From Oscillospiraceae bacterium (GTDB taxonomy: Bacteria > Bacillota > Clostridia > Christensenellales > Aristaeellaceae), in NCBI GenBank assembly GCA_031266295.1, contig JAISBH010000119.1:1-13450 (forward strand): a DNA stretch of 13,450 nt. Direction: 5' to 3'. This document shows, in pieces, positions 1-6,916 of this stretch. Position 1 is the stretch's first letter, and each line of letters opens with the position of its first letter. The notes under the pieces are model-generated. The model saw only the letters and a program-made list of their open reading frames with translations, was not told the DNA's origin and did no database searches. The translations under genes were made by a program, and so were the position numbers.

Positions 1-34
1 AAAGGCGCGGACGCGCCGCAAGGAGGAATAAACC

Positions 35-1120
35 ATGCCAAGAGACGTAATCGTCGTCGTGCGCACCGACGCGAAACCACGCCCTACCGAGGCGCTGGAT
101 ATCCTGATCGCGCACGCCACCGCAGCCACATCGCTTAAGACATACCGCGAACTGGACGAGATCGAGGCGGATTATCCCGTCGGATCGGCGGTATACGCCA
201 AGGCGGCCGCGCTGTTTGACCAGGGCAAGACCACGCTGGCCGATACGCTGATACGCAAGGTCAGCATAGTCGGCTTCGCCCCGCCTGACTCCGGCGCGAC
301 GGCGGACGAGGCCGCGCAGGCCTTCCTGACCGCCATACAAACCCTGCAGCAGACGCAGGACGACTGGTATATCCTGCTGACCACGGCTAACGACGACTCG
401 ACCATCAAGGCTCTGGCCCAGTGGGCGGAGGACAGCGAGCCGACCGAGGCCGAGCTGGGCGCGGGCGCGGAGGATCACCGCAAGCTCTACTTCTTCCAGA
501 CCAGTAACAAGACGCTTGCGGTCGCGAATCGCAGGGCTATAGGGATCTATACCGCTAACCTGGACGAGCACGCGGACGCGGCCTTTCTGGGCGTAGTCGG
601 GCCGTTCTACCCGACGAGCGTCACCTGGAAGTTCAAGCGCCCTCAGGGTGTGTCATACGCGACCCTGACCAACGGCGAGCGTGACCTGATGGACGCGAAC
701 CACCTGAACTACGTAACGCGCGAGTACAAGCGCGAGTATGTCAAGGAGGGTGTGTGCTGCGACGGCGAGTATATCGACGTGCAGCTGGGCGCGGACTGGA
801 TCGCGATCGCGATGCGCGAGCGGCTGTACGACACGCTGCTGAATAACCCGAAGGTACCTTACACCGACACGGGCTTCGTGATAATCGCCGCGGCTGTATA
901 CAGCGTGCTGGACGAGGCGGTGACGCTGGGGATCATCGCGCGGGACTTCGAGCTGGGCAGAGGGATATACAACGTGTACATCCCGCGCCGCGCCGACGCG
1001 ACGGACGACCAAGCGCGTGAACGGAGGATGCCCGATATCATCTGGGAAGCGCAGTTGGACGGAGCGGTACACCGGGTCAAGGTCAAGGGCACGCTAAGCG
1101 CGACGCTGGCCACACTATAA
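35..1120 (+). CDS. Contractile tail sheath protein (DUF3383-like)
   Basis: A 361-residue protein that would form the contractile outer sheath of a myovirus tail, polymerising around the tube and contracting during DNA delivery. The assignment rests on overall resemblance to the DUF3383 sheath family: an N-terminal segment with a YPVGSAVYAKAAALFDQ-like motif (about residues 47-63), an alpha/beta core, and a C-terminal domain with the DTGFVIIAAAVYSVLDEAV stretch followed by a strand-rich end (VHRVKVKGTLSATL) typical of sheath C-termini. The tail tube gene follows directly, 12 bases downstream, which is the canonical sheath-tube order and is the strongest support. ATG 35 is preceded by a clear AAGGAGG nine bases upstream. 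The length is a little short for contractile sheaths in general, but usual for this family. The family call is from memory of motif pattern, not a search. Confidence 0.85.
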   Translation: MPRDVIVVVRTDAKPRPTEALDILIAHATAATSLKTYRELDEIEADYPVGSAVYAKAAALFDQGKTTLADTLIRKVSIVGFAPPDSGATADEAAQAFLTAIQTLQQTQDDWYILLTTANDDSTIKALAQWAEDSEPTEAELGAGAEDHRKLYFFQTSNKTLAVANRRAIGIYTANLDEHADAAFLGVVGPFYPTSVTWKFKRPQGVSYATLTNGERDLMDANHLNYVTREYKREYVKEGVCCDGEYIDVQLGADWIAIAMRERLYDTLLNNPKVPYTDTGFVIIAAAVYSVLDEAVTLGIIARDFELGRGIYNVYIPRRADATDDQARERRMPDIIWEAQLDGAVHRVKVKGTLSATLATL

Positions 1121-1132
1121 GGAGGAGCGGGT

Positions 1133-1576
1133 ATGCATAACGACAGACCAGTACTATACGACCCAATAAACGTCAACGTTACAGTTAAGGGCCGCGTGCT
1201 GATGGACTTCGCGCCGGATAAGATTGTCTCCATCACCAAGAACGAGGACAACTTCATTTCCGTAACAGGGGGGAAGGGCGACGTTCTCCTGACCGTCAAC
1301 GCGAACGACAGCGGGGAAGCCGAGGTATCCTTGCTTCAAAGTTCGCCCAGCCTGGGCTACCTGCGCGACCTGGCCGAACGCCGCGCGCTGTTCGAGCTGC
1401 TGATCACCGACACGAACAACGACGGCGCGTTCATTATCAACACCCAATACGCCTACGTCAAAAAAATTCCCGACATAATTCGCGGCGGCAGGGAGGGTGC
1501 GAGTATCCCTGTAGTGTTCGGCATCCCATACCTAGAGCGGCGCGTACCCGGCGTCAGCGAAATTCTCGCGGCTTAA
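1133..1576 (+). CDS. Phage tail tube protein (DUF3277-like)
   Basis: A 147-residue protein expected to form the inner tail tube inside the sheath. It opens with a YDPINVNVTVKGRVLMDF strand pattern, followed by DKIVSITKNEDNFISVTGGKGD, then a beta-hairpin region with the SLLQSSPSLGYLRDL motif (about residues 67-81). This order matches the DUF3277 family of myovirus tube proteins, which share this opening and the LLQSS...L signature. It starts 12 bases after the sheath stop, with AAGGAGGAG as ribosome-binding site, so the two are co-translated from one message. The stop codon lies in a 16-bp perfect palindrome, and a minus-strand vapBC cassette begins just beyond. High confidence for role, moderate for exact family name. 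Confidence 0.85.
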   Translation: MHNDRPVLYDPINVNVTVKGRVLMDFAPDKIVSITKNEDNFISVTGGKGDVLLTVNANDSGEAEVSLLQSSPSLGYLRDLAERRALFELLITDTNNDGAFIINTQYAYVKKIPDIIRGGREGASIPVVFGIPYLERRVPGVSEILAA

Positions 1577-1582
1577 GCCGCG
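1567..1582. terminator. Perfect palindrome spanning the tube stop codon
   Basis: CGCGGC-TTAA-GCCGCG forms a 6-bp stem with a 4-base loop and reads the same on both strands. It contains the tube stop codon TAA and ends 8 bases from the convergent vapC stop. Neither strand has a clear U-tract after the stem, so a classical intrinsic terminator is not proven. It may be a bidirectional attenuator or mRNA 3'-end stabiliser. Confidence 0.4.
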
Positions 1583-1590
1583 TGCCGTCG

Positions 1591-1989
1591 CTATTCCAGC
1601 CAATCCTCGACGCGCAGACCGCCGACGCGCGTGAACTCGCGTGTATTATGAGTGACCAGTACGCAACCGCAGGATAGCGCGTGCGAGGCGATCAGCGCGT
1701 CCATCACGCCGATCGGAAAGCCGGAGCGTTCCAGGCTTGCGATCACAACACCGTAACAGACTGCGGCGAATTGGTCGAAGGGTAATACGCGAAGCAGCGC
1801 GGTTATCTGGAGCAGCGCCCTTTCATTCCGCGCCGGATCGACGCTTTTCGCGATTCCATGACGCAGTTCGGCCAGCGTAATCGCCGATATGACCATTTCG
1901 TCGCGCTCATGGGCGTGAAGCGCCGCGAGCGCCGCCGGACGTTTCCTAAGCGCCGCGATAACGATGTTGGTGTCTAACATAAACGTCAT
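1591..1989 (-). CDS. vapC: VapC-type PIN-domain toxin
   Basis: A 132-residue PIN-domain ribonuclease, the toxin of a type II VapBC pair; the family cleaves tRNA or rRNA when unneutralised. The acidic PIN active site is visible: Asp6 in MLDTNIV, Glu41 in LAELRHG, Asp97 in GVMDALIASHA, then the LVTHNTREF segment with Asn115, and the typical C-terminal L-x-V-E-D-W end. Length is normal and no active-site residue is missing, so it looks intact. The ATG at 1989 overlaps the vapB stop by four bases (ATGA), giving translational coupling after the antitoxin. It faces the tail operon and sits between tube and chaperone genes, where it has no structural role. Confidence 0.9.
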   Translation of the reverse strand: MTFMLDTNIVIAALRKRPAALAALHAHERDEMVISAITLAELRHGIAKSVDPARNERALLQITALLRVLPFDQFAAVCYGVVIASLERSGFPIGVMDALIASHALSCGCVLVTHNTREFTRVGGLRVEDWLE

Positions 1990-2213
1990 AGCGGTTCCCT
2001 GACGCTGGGCGTTACGACAGGCCGACCGTCCGCGAAAACGTCAGGCGTGAGGCTGTTCACGCCGTCCATGAAGATATCCCAGGCCTTTTCCTTGGGATAG
2101 AGCAGCACCGCGTCGCCCAGTTTCGCGACGCATACCTCGGAGCCGGGGAAGTTGACGGACTTGGGCAGGCGCACGGCCTGACTGCGCCCGTTATAAAATA
2201 GCTTGGCGGTCAT
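1986..2213 (-). CDS. vapB: VapB antitoxin, AbrB/SpoVT fold
   Basis: A 75-residue antitoxin partner of the downstream VapC. The N-terminal half carries the swapped-hairpin AbrB-type DNA-binding signature AKLFYNGRSQAVRLPKSV (about residues 3-20), classic for VapB proteins of this subtype. The C-terminal half (WDIFMDGVNSL...) would wrap the toxin. I chose ATG 2213 because the conserved fold starts there; GTG 2219 and GTG 2228 are in-frame alternatives, and an AGGTGAT stretch upstream could serve as ribosome-binding site. Antitoxin-first order and a four-base overlap with vapC are typical. Regulation is probably autorepression at the palindromic promoter just upstream. Confidence 0.85.
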   Translation of the reverse strand: MTAKLFYNGRSQAVRLPKSVNFPGSEVCVAKLGDAVLLYPKEKAWDIFMDGVNSLTPDVFADGRPVVTPSVREPL

Positions 2214-2237
2214 TGTCACGCGGATCACCTCGCTATT

Positions 2238-2266
2238 AGTATATACCGCGATATATCACCGTGCAA
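2238..2266 (-). promoter_or_regulatory. vapBC promoter with twin-palindrome operator
   Basis: On the minus strand, TTGCAC (-35, plus 2261-2266) and TATACT (-10, plus 2238-2243) are separated by exactly 17 bases, about 25 bases upstream of vapB. Between and over them lie two perfect 8-bp palindromes, GTATATAC (2239-2246) and GATATATC (2250-2257), three bases apart. This is the form expected for a VapBC autoregulatory operator. Confidence 0.7.
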
Positions 2267-2320
2267 TAGCTGAGGGAGAAATTAAGAACCCCTTCGGGGC
2301 AAACGAAAGGATGAACCAAC

Positions 2321-2632
2321 ATGGCCAGACGCAAACAGGTAACCGTAAATGGGATCGAATACGATCTGCAGTCAATCCCCGTGAGCGAGTACATGAAGTA
2401 TAACGAAAAGTACGGCATGACAGGCAACAAAACCCAAAACCGCATGGCATATTTCGAGTATATTATGCGCGCCTGCATCGTCTCGCCCAAGGAAGTCGCC
2501 ACGAACGGCATGAAGTATTTCGACGATAATGAGGACGATATCAATGGATTCTACGCGCTGATCGGAGAGATCGAATCCTTTCTTGGCGAGCGAAAGGGAT
2601 CCGCAAGAAGCCTACAGACGAGCGAAGCTTAA
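2321..2632 (+). CDS. Tail assembly chaperone, upstream frame
   Basis: A 103-residue protein in the position of the tail assembly chaperone, directly before the tape measure gene. These proteins coat the tape measure while the tube polymerises and do not end up in the virion. The sequence starts with a short strand motif (KQVTVNGIEYDLQSIPVSEYMKY is the relevant segment, residues 5-27) followed by helices ending in a FYALIGEIESFLGE helix. No enzymatic motif is seen. AAAGGATG upstream is a plausible ribosome-binding site. Its last 50 bases overlap a second frame, the pattern of programmed frameshifting seen in phage tail chaperone genes (lambda G/GT, Mu gp41/42). Role is inferred mainly from position and the overlap. 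Confidence 0.7.
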   Translation: MARRKQVTVNGIEYDLQSIPVSEYMKYNEKYGMTGNKTQNRMAYFEYIMRACIVSPKEVATNGMKYFDDNEDDINGFYALIGEIESFLGERKGSARSLQTSEA

Positions 2633-2771
2633 CGAGCCGTTCTGGACGCTGGTATTTCGCAAAGTCCTCACATACACCGAGGTTATGGGCATGAGCATAG
2701 GCGAGTTCGAAGAATGCTGGCAGGCCTACGCCGACTATCTCGAACAGCAGGAACGAGCCAGGCAGGCTTAA
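2583..2771 (+). CDS. Tail assembly chaperone, frameshift extension
   Basis: A helical segment of up to 62 residues (core KLNEPFWTLVFRKVLTY, then GEFEECWQAYADYLEQQERAR), in the +1 frame relative to the preceding chaperone gene and overlapping it. It is most simply read as the C-terminal half of a frameshifted fusion, not a separate gene. The only early in-frame start is TTG 2583, with no well-spaced ribosome-binding site; ATG 2685 is internal. A +1 slip at TTT-C (2579-2582), where tRNA-Phe can re-pair from UUU to UUC, would yield a fusion of about 149 residues. A -2 slip gives the same frame. It ends 21 bases before the tape measure start. Confidence 0.6.
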   Translation: MASERDPQEAYRRAKLNEPFWTLVFRKVLTYTEVMGMSIGEFEECWQAYADYLEQQERARQA

Positions 2772-2792
2772 AGAGTGGAGGGGGAACGGGAC

Positions 2793-5513
2793 ATGGCGGA
2801 ACTTAGAGACTTAACATTCGGCTTGAAACTAGACGGCAAAGACGCGGCCGAGACCATGTCCCATTTCCAGTCCACGGCGGCCAAGGCGGAAGCCTCCATG
2901 GCTAAGCTGAGTATAAACGCGCTCAAGAACAAAGCGGCTATAAACAACATGGCCGTCAAGAGCGTACTGGAAATAAAGAACCTGACCGCGTCAACGAGGG
3001 GCGCGGGCGAGTCCCTGGCCGACATCGGAAGCCAGGCGCAGGCCGCCGAGGATGCGATCGGACGCATGACGACCCACACCGCCGCCGATTCACGCCGCGT
3101 TGAGAGCGCGGCCAAGCAGGCCGGGAACGCGGTATCCGGCATAGCCGAGGGCGCGGACAGCGCATCAACGTTCCTGTTCGTCGGAATAAAATTGGAACTG
3201 ACGAACCTGGGCAAAGAGGCCGACGCGACGAAGGCGAAGGTGGAGTCCGTGGACGACGTCACGACCCCCGCCAGCGCCGCGCTGGTCGACCGCGTGAACA
3301 ACGTCAACGAAGAGGCCAAAAAGGTGGACGTGACCGCCGCTACGAATAAACTGAACGCTGTAGACGTGATCAGCGAGACGGCGGACGCCTCTGTAGGTGA
3401 GAGGATCGAGGCGGACAACGCCGCTGCCAATAATGGCGTGAACGTGACCGCCGCCACGAATAAACTGAACGCTGTAGACGTGATCAGCGAGACAGCGGAT
3501 GAGTCCGTAGGTAAGAGAATCGAGGCGGACAACACCGCCGCCAATAATGGCGTAAACGTGACCGACGCCACGAAAGCGTTGGAGGCCGTAGACGTGATCG
3601 GCAAGACGGCGGACGCCTCCGTAGGTGAGAGGATCAAGGCGGACAACACAGCCGCCAGCAATGCCGTAGACGTGTCCGCCGCCACGAAGAAACTGAACGC
3701 CGTAGACGATATCAGCGAGGTCGCAGATGACTCCGTAGGTAAGAGGATTGCTGCGGACAACGCCGCCGCGAATACTGGCGTGAACGTGACCACCGCCACG
3801 GAAGCGCTGGAGGGAGTGGACACCGTTACAGTGTCTGTCAGCGCCGCGTTTGGCAGCCGCGTCGAGAGCATCAACGGGGAAGTGGACAGCATCGCCGAGG
3901 GCGCCAACGGCGCGAAGGGCGCCATAGAGGGTATAGACGACGGCGCGAAGGAACCGACGACCGCGCTTGAAACGCTGGCGGACAAGTTCATCACGCTGGC
4001 CGCCGTCAAAAAGGTCGCAGACGCGATAGGCCAGTACTTCAGCGAAGCCCTGGACGCCGTCAAGAACGTGGAAGCAATCAACTCCCAGTTCCAGGCCTTA
4101 TTCAGCGACGAAAGCCAGGCGAAGGCATGGGCGGAGGAATACGCCTCCCAGCTGAATCAGTCCGTTTCCCAGATACAGGAACTCATGATCGGCTTCGATA
4201 CGTTCCTGCGGGGCAAGGAAGTTGACCCAGAAACCGCCGCCGAGGCGGCCAAACAGCTGACCACCATCGCGGAAGATATAGCCGCCGAGACAGGCAGGCC
4301 GGTAGAAGAAGTCCAAAAGGCAATAGAGGACGCTCTAAACGGAAACAAGGAGGCCCTGATAGGTCTGGGCGCCGACGTGAGCGCGGCCAACGACCTGATT
4401 TCGATGGAAAGGTTGGGTCTAAAGGGCGCCTTTGAGGATTTGTCCGAAATGGAACAGTTATGGGTCCGCTATCAGACGATACTGGATCAGTCGATGTATC
4501 TAACGGGCACGGCAGTCGAGGTAGCGAACAGGGACTCCCAGACGCTCACCGAGGCGCAAACCAAGCTGGACTCCGCCACCCTGCAGGTCAAGGAGGCGTT
4601 CGGGGCGATATTCGCCGAATCCACGATGGCGGTAATCGACAAGCTAGCCGACGCGCTGCTGGGGATTGCGGACTTCCTGAATAAGTTTACCGCAGAAGAC
4701 AACAAAAAAACCGAAACCTATCTGAATCCGGAAGCCTCTCACATCGATAAAGCCATAGCGTTCACTACCATGGATACCACACCGCAAGAAGGCGACTCCG
4801 CTCAAACCGAAGCCGTGAAGGCGAATAAAGCGGACTTCGCACCCAATAAGCTTCTTTTTTCCTTATTCAGTTCCTTATTACACGGAACCAGCATGAAGGA
4901 TGAATACGCAAAAGGCGACGCCGCTATCCAGGAACGCAAGGACGTCTCAGCGCGGGATCTGATCCAAGCGTCGATGGAAGGCGAAGACGTCAAGCTTAAG
5001 GCGCTAGGCGTGACCATCGACGACGTCAAGACCTACGCCGGCTCCGTTGGGGAAAGCCTGTCCGACATATCCCCGGAGGCTATCGCCGCATCGGATGAAC
5101 TGGCCGGACTGGCCAAGATAGTCGGGGAACTGCGAACGGGTATGGACGGCTTTCACCCCTACGCATGGGGCGCAGGGGCCTACAACGGTTGGGAAGGCGT
5201 CGACTTCGAAAACGCGCCTCGCAACGCCTCCGGCACGCCCAACTTCGAGGGCGGTTGGACGCGCATGAACGAGCGCGGCGGCGAGCTGGCATACCTGCCC
5301 GGTGGCAGCGCGATCCTCCCCGCCGACAAGACCGACAAGGTTTTGGGCGGCGGCCCGGTCTCCTTCAACACGACCATCATCATACAGGGTAATCCCGACC
5401 AAAACACTATAGATTCCATGCTTAAGCAGCAGAAGGAGCAGTTCGAGAAGTGGATGCGCGAGTCTAATAACCGCACGAACGGGCTGCGCGCGGTCAAGCA
5501 CGCGTTCGCCTAG
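2793..5513 (+). CDS. Tail tape measure protein
   Basis: A 906-residue protein that sets tail length and is threaded through the tube lumen. It is mostly helical, Ala- and Asp-rich, with five tandem 38-residue repeats at about residues 178-367. The central part (KNVEAINSQFQALFSDES..., VQKAIEDALNGNKEALIGLG) matches the helical core of tape measure proteins. The C-terminus (NASGTPNFEGGWTRMNERGGE, then LPGGSAILPADKT) is the conserved tail of these proteins. I chose ATG 2793 over GTG 2775 because GGAGGGGG lies between them at proper distance from the ATG. It follows the chaperone closely, as usual. A weakly hydrophobic stretch near residue 690 (LLFSLFSSLL) is too short to call a membrane segment. 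Confidence 0.92.
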   Translation: MAELRDLTFGLKLDGKDAAETMSHFQSTAAKAEASMAKLSINALKNKAAINNMAVKSVLEIKNLTASTRGAGESLADIGSQAQAAEDAIGRMTTHTAADSRRVESAAKQAGNAVSGIAEGADSASTFLFVGIKLELTNLGKEADATKAKVESVDDVTTPASAALVDRVNNVNEEAKKVDVTAATNKLNAVDVISETADASVGERIEADNAAANNGVNVTAATNKLNAVDVISETADESVGKRIEADNTAANNGVNVTDATKALEAVDVIGKTADASVGERIKADNTAASNAVDVSAATKKLNAVDDISEVADDSVGKRIAADNAAANTGVNVTTATEALEGVDTVTVSVSAAFGSRVESINGEVDSIAEGANGAKGAIEGIDDGAKEPTTALETLADKFITLAAVKKVADAIGQYFSEALDAVKNVEAINSQFQALFSDESQAKAWAEEYASQLNQSVSQIQELMIGFDTFLRGKEVDPETAAEAAKQLTTIAEDIAAETGRPVEEVQKAIEDALNGNKEALIGLGADVSAANDLISMERLGLKGAFEDLSEMEQLWVRYQTILDQSMYLTGTAVEVANRDSQTLTEAQTKLDSATLQVKEAFGAIFAESTMAVIDKLADALLGIADFLNKFTAEDNKKTETYLNPEASHIDKAIAFTTMDTTPQEGDSAQTEAVKANKADFAPNKLLFSLFSSLLHGTSMKDEYAKGDAAIQERKDVSARDLIQASMEGEDVKLKALGVTIDDVKTYAGSVGESLSDISPEAIAASDELAGLAKIVGELRTGMDGFHPYAWGAGAYNGWEGVDFENAPRNASGTPNFEGGWTRMNERGGELAYLPGGSAILPADKTDKVLGGGPVSFNTTIIIQGNPDQNTIDSMLKQQKEQFEKWMRESNNRTNGLRAVKHAFA
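3324..3893 (+). repeat. Five 114-bp in-frame tandem repeats in the tape measure gene
   Basis: Units begin at 3324, 3438, 3552, 3666 and 3780, an exact 114-bp (38-residue) period. The consensus opens with V[DN]VTAATNKLNAVDVISET and continues ADxSVGxRIxADNxAANNG. Units 1 and 2 are nearly identical at the DNA level, 3 and 4 diverge moderately, and unit 5 keeps only its first third well. A weak earlier copy may lie at about 3210-3320 (VESVDDVTTPASAALVDRV). The exact period shows that length changes occur by whole repeats. Confidence 0.9.
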
Positions 5514-5528
5514 TTAGTCGGCTGAACG
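5503..5528. terminator. Bulged inverted repeat between tape measure and pemK ends
   Basis: CGTTCGCC (5503-5510) pairs with GGCTGAACG (5520-5528) with one bulged T, around the tape measure stop codon and 12 bases before the convergent toxin stop. There is no U-tract. It is a possible attenuator separating opposing transcripts. Confidence 0.3.
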
Positions 5529-5539
5529 AAACGTTGCGT

Positions 5540-5872
5540 TTAAGTATAAAGCCTGTCGTACAGGGCAAGGACTTCGGCTACGCGTATTTGATCCAACCGC
5601 ATCAGCCGCCCCATTTTGTAGTGAGCGTGGAGTTCTTCCAGGGCGTAGCGCCTCGCCGCGCGCGTATATGTTTTCTCCGTAAGGCCTGATTTAAGCCAGT
5701 CGATTATCTCGACGTCGTAGCTGTTGTTGGGCCTGCGCGAACTGAGGAACAACGCGACCGCGCGGGCGTCCTTCCCGGATGAGATAACTACTACCGGACG
5801 ATCCTTCCCGCCGTGCCCTTCGTCGAACGGAACGAACGCCCAATACACCTCCCATTGCTTGAACGCGCTCAT
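5540..5872 (-). CDS. PemK/MazF-like mRNA interferase toxin
   Basis: A 110-residue protein with the PemK/MazF beginning: WEVYWAFVPFDEG, a charged loop, then KDRPVVVISSG (about residues 23-33), where the Arg of the RPVVVI motif is a usual catalytic or RNA-contact residue. The next strand ends LFLSSRRP, with Ser in the place where many members have Thr. Such toxins cleave mRNA at short sequences. The C-terminal third (RRYALEELHAHYKMGRLM, then DQIRVAEVLALYDRLY) also fits the family. It overlaps the upstream Panacea-domain gene by four bases (ATGA), so the partner antitoxin is that gene and not a MazE. It is the last gene of the minus-strand block and converges on the tape measure gene. Confidence 0.75.
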   Translation of the reverse strand: MSAFKQWEVYWAFVPFDEGHGGKDRPVVVISSGKDARAVALFLSSRRPNNSYDVEIIDWLKSGLTEKTYTRAARRYALEELHAHYKMGRLMRLDQIRVAEVLALYDRLYT

Positions 5873-6384
5873 TCGTCGAAGTCCTCGCTTAGTGGTATGC
5901 CGTGCGAGACGGGCATCCTTTGCACGCGTTCGGAAAGCGTCGCCAGCCGGGGCGTCAGCGTTTCGAAGTCAGCGCGGATTTCATCAAGCGGTATATCCTC
6001 GTTTCGATATTGATGATTGCGCCAGCAGGGCAGAGTGCGCGTAAGATCGACCAGGCCGAACGCAAGGCTCGATTCGTGGTGCACCAGCACGTCGATCAGG
6101 AACTGCGCGTCCTCGTCGGAGACGTCGGACTCCGAATATCCCTTGGCGGGTTCCATAATGGGATTTTTCCCATTAATGCGCAACTCTCCGAATACCGCCG
6201 GTACGACCGGGCCGCTCTGCCACGCCTCCACGACGTCGCCGAACAACGGCGCGCCGCGCAGAACCAGACTCCAGCCCTGCGCGTAAAACAGGAGCTTGTG
6301 CAGGCGCAGGTTTGTCATATAGTCGCGGTCGGGACTTTTGGCGCATACGTCTATGAAAAAGTTTGCAGCGTCGATGGCGCGCAC
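5869..6384 (-). CDS. Panacea-domain (DUF4065/SocA-like) antitoxin
   Basis: A 171-residue protein with the Panacea signature spread over residues 24-65: TNLRLHKLLFYAQGWSLVL, then GAPLF, VVEAW and SGPVVPAVF. Panacea-domain proteins are antitoxins that neutralise many unrelated toxin folds, and SocA is a proteolytic-adaptor relative. Here the partner is the PemK/MazF-like gene overlapping its 3' end by four bases. The start is GTG 6384, set by AAGGAGG seven bases upstream. The C-terminal 70 residues (helical, ending SEDFDE) are not recognised and may be the toxin-specific part. An orphan RHH gene lies 26 bases upstream on the same strand, so the three may form one operon. Confidence 0.8.
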   Translation of the reverse strand: MRAIDAANFFIDVCAKSPDRDYMTNLRLHKLLFYAQGWSLVLRGAPLFGDVVEAWQSGPVVPAVFGELRINGKNPIMEPAKGYSESDVSDEDAQFLIDVLVHHESSLAFGLVDLTRTLPCWRNHQYRNEDIPLDEIRADFETLTPRLATLSERVQRMPVSHGIPLSEDFDE

Positions 6385-6410
6385 TCTATCGCCTCCTTGA
6401 TTAAACTGCT

Positions 6411-6620
6411 TTATGGTTTCCGCGCGCCTTCACGAAGCGCTTTATAGTCGTACCCTTCCGCGAACTGGACGGATCCAAAAAGCTCGGTAATATCCTTGCG
6501 CTCGCGTCTTTCGACGAACTCAAGAATCGCCCGCTCGACTATTTCGCGTTTAGTCGTCAAGCCCGAAACGCGGCCAGCGCGCGCCATTAGTTCATCGTCA
6601 ATAACGATGTTTGTTCTCAC
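6411..6620 (-). CDS. VapB-type ribbon-helix-helix antitoxin, orphan
   Basis: A 69-residue protein starting (M)RTNIVIDDELMARAGRVSG, the signature of the short RHH VapB family, whose N-terminal strand binds DNA and whose C-terminal part binds a PIN toxin. The start is GTG 6620, six bases after AGGAGGTG; a GTG at 6629 lies within that site and is unlikely. The usual RTNI(V)IDDELM-KTK/TTKRE-VE-A layout is complete. No PIN-domain gene follows: the next gene, 26 bases on, is the Panacea antitoxin. It could be a remnant of a VapBC pair, or a dedicated DNA-binding regulator of the Panacea-PemK unit, which otherwise has no obvious DNA-binding protein. Confidence 0.8.
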   Translation of the reverse strand: MRTNIVIDDELMARAGRVSGLTTKREIVERAILEFVERRERKDITELFGSVQFAEGYDYKALREGARKP

Positions 6621-6652
6621 GCAATACACCTCCTATGTGATCGCGCTGACCG

Positions 6653-6916
6653 TTATTCCAGCAGATCGGAATGCGTTCCGGTGCGTCGAAGCGTCGCCGT
6701 TCCTTCGCCCGGTTCATATAGAACCAGCCAATCGCCTTGTATATGGCAGTCGATCAAGTTCGCGTTCACCAGCTTATGAGCCTTGTACTTAGCCGGAAGC
6801 GGCGGCGAGTTTTCAAGGTCGTGCAGGAACTCGACCACCAATTCGACGTCAAGGCCGCGCTTTACCGCCCTCTTTAGATCGCGCTTCCAGCTATGCGTGT
6901 CCTTAACAATCGTCAT
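6653..6916 (-). CDS. yafQ: YafQ-family mRNA interferase toxin (copy 1)
   Basis: An 87-residue RelE-superfamily toxin of the YafQ branch, which cuts mRNA on the ribosome. Residues corresponding to the Escherichia coli YafQ active site are visible: His47 (KAHKL), His58 with Asp62 and Trp63 (DCHIQGDWLVLY), and His82 (RTGTHSDLL). The position of E. coli Phe91 is Leu86 here. The gene overlaps the dinJ-like antitoxin by 14 bases. Its ribosome-binding site, GGAGG, sits in the loop of a perfect 9-bp hairpin immediately before the ATG, which should make translation depend on ribosomes passing through the antitoxin gene. It looks intact. Confidence 0.88.
   Translation of the reverse strand: MTIVKDTHSWKRDLKRAVKRGLDVELVVEFLHDLENSPPLPAKYKAHKLVNANLIDCHIQGDWLVLYEPGEGTATLRRTGTHSDLLE

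Noticed and set aside
4..17. GGCGCG/CGCGCC inverted repeat before the sheath gene
   Set aside because: Short loop, no T-tract and unknown upstream context; cannot be told from GC-rich coding or spacer sequence.
653..1072. Minus-strand open frame opposite the sheath gene
   Set aside because: Shadow of a well-supported gene, with Arg/Val-rich composition and no start signal.
2290..2300. CCCC-TTC-GGGG hairpin before the chaperone gene as a terminator
   Set aside because: Only four base pairs and no T-tract; more likely incidental or a minor leader structure.
3324..3893. Evenly spaced repeats as a possible CRISPR array
   Set aside because: Units are contiguous, 114 bp, in frame and coding, with no spacers and no cas genes.
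2768..4081. Long Ser/Ala-rich open frame on the minus strand
   Set aside because: It is antisense to the tape measure gene, repeats its 114-bp period, has low-complexity composition and no ribosome-binding site; a shadow of biased codon use.
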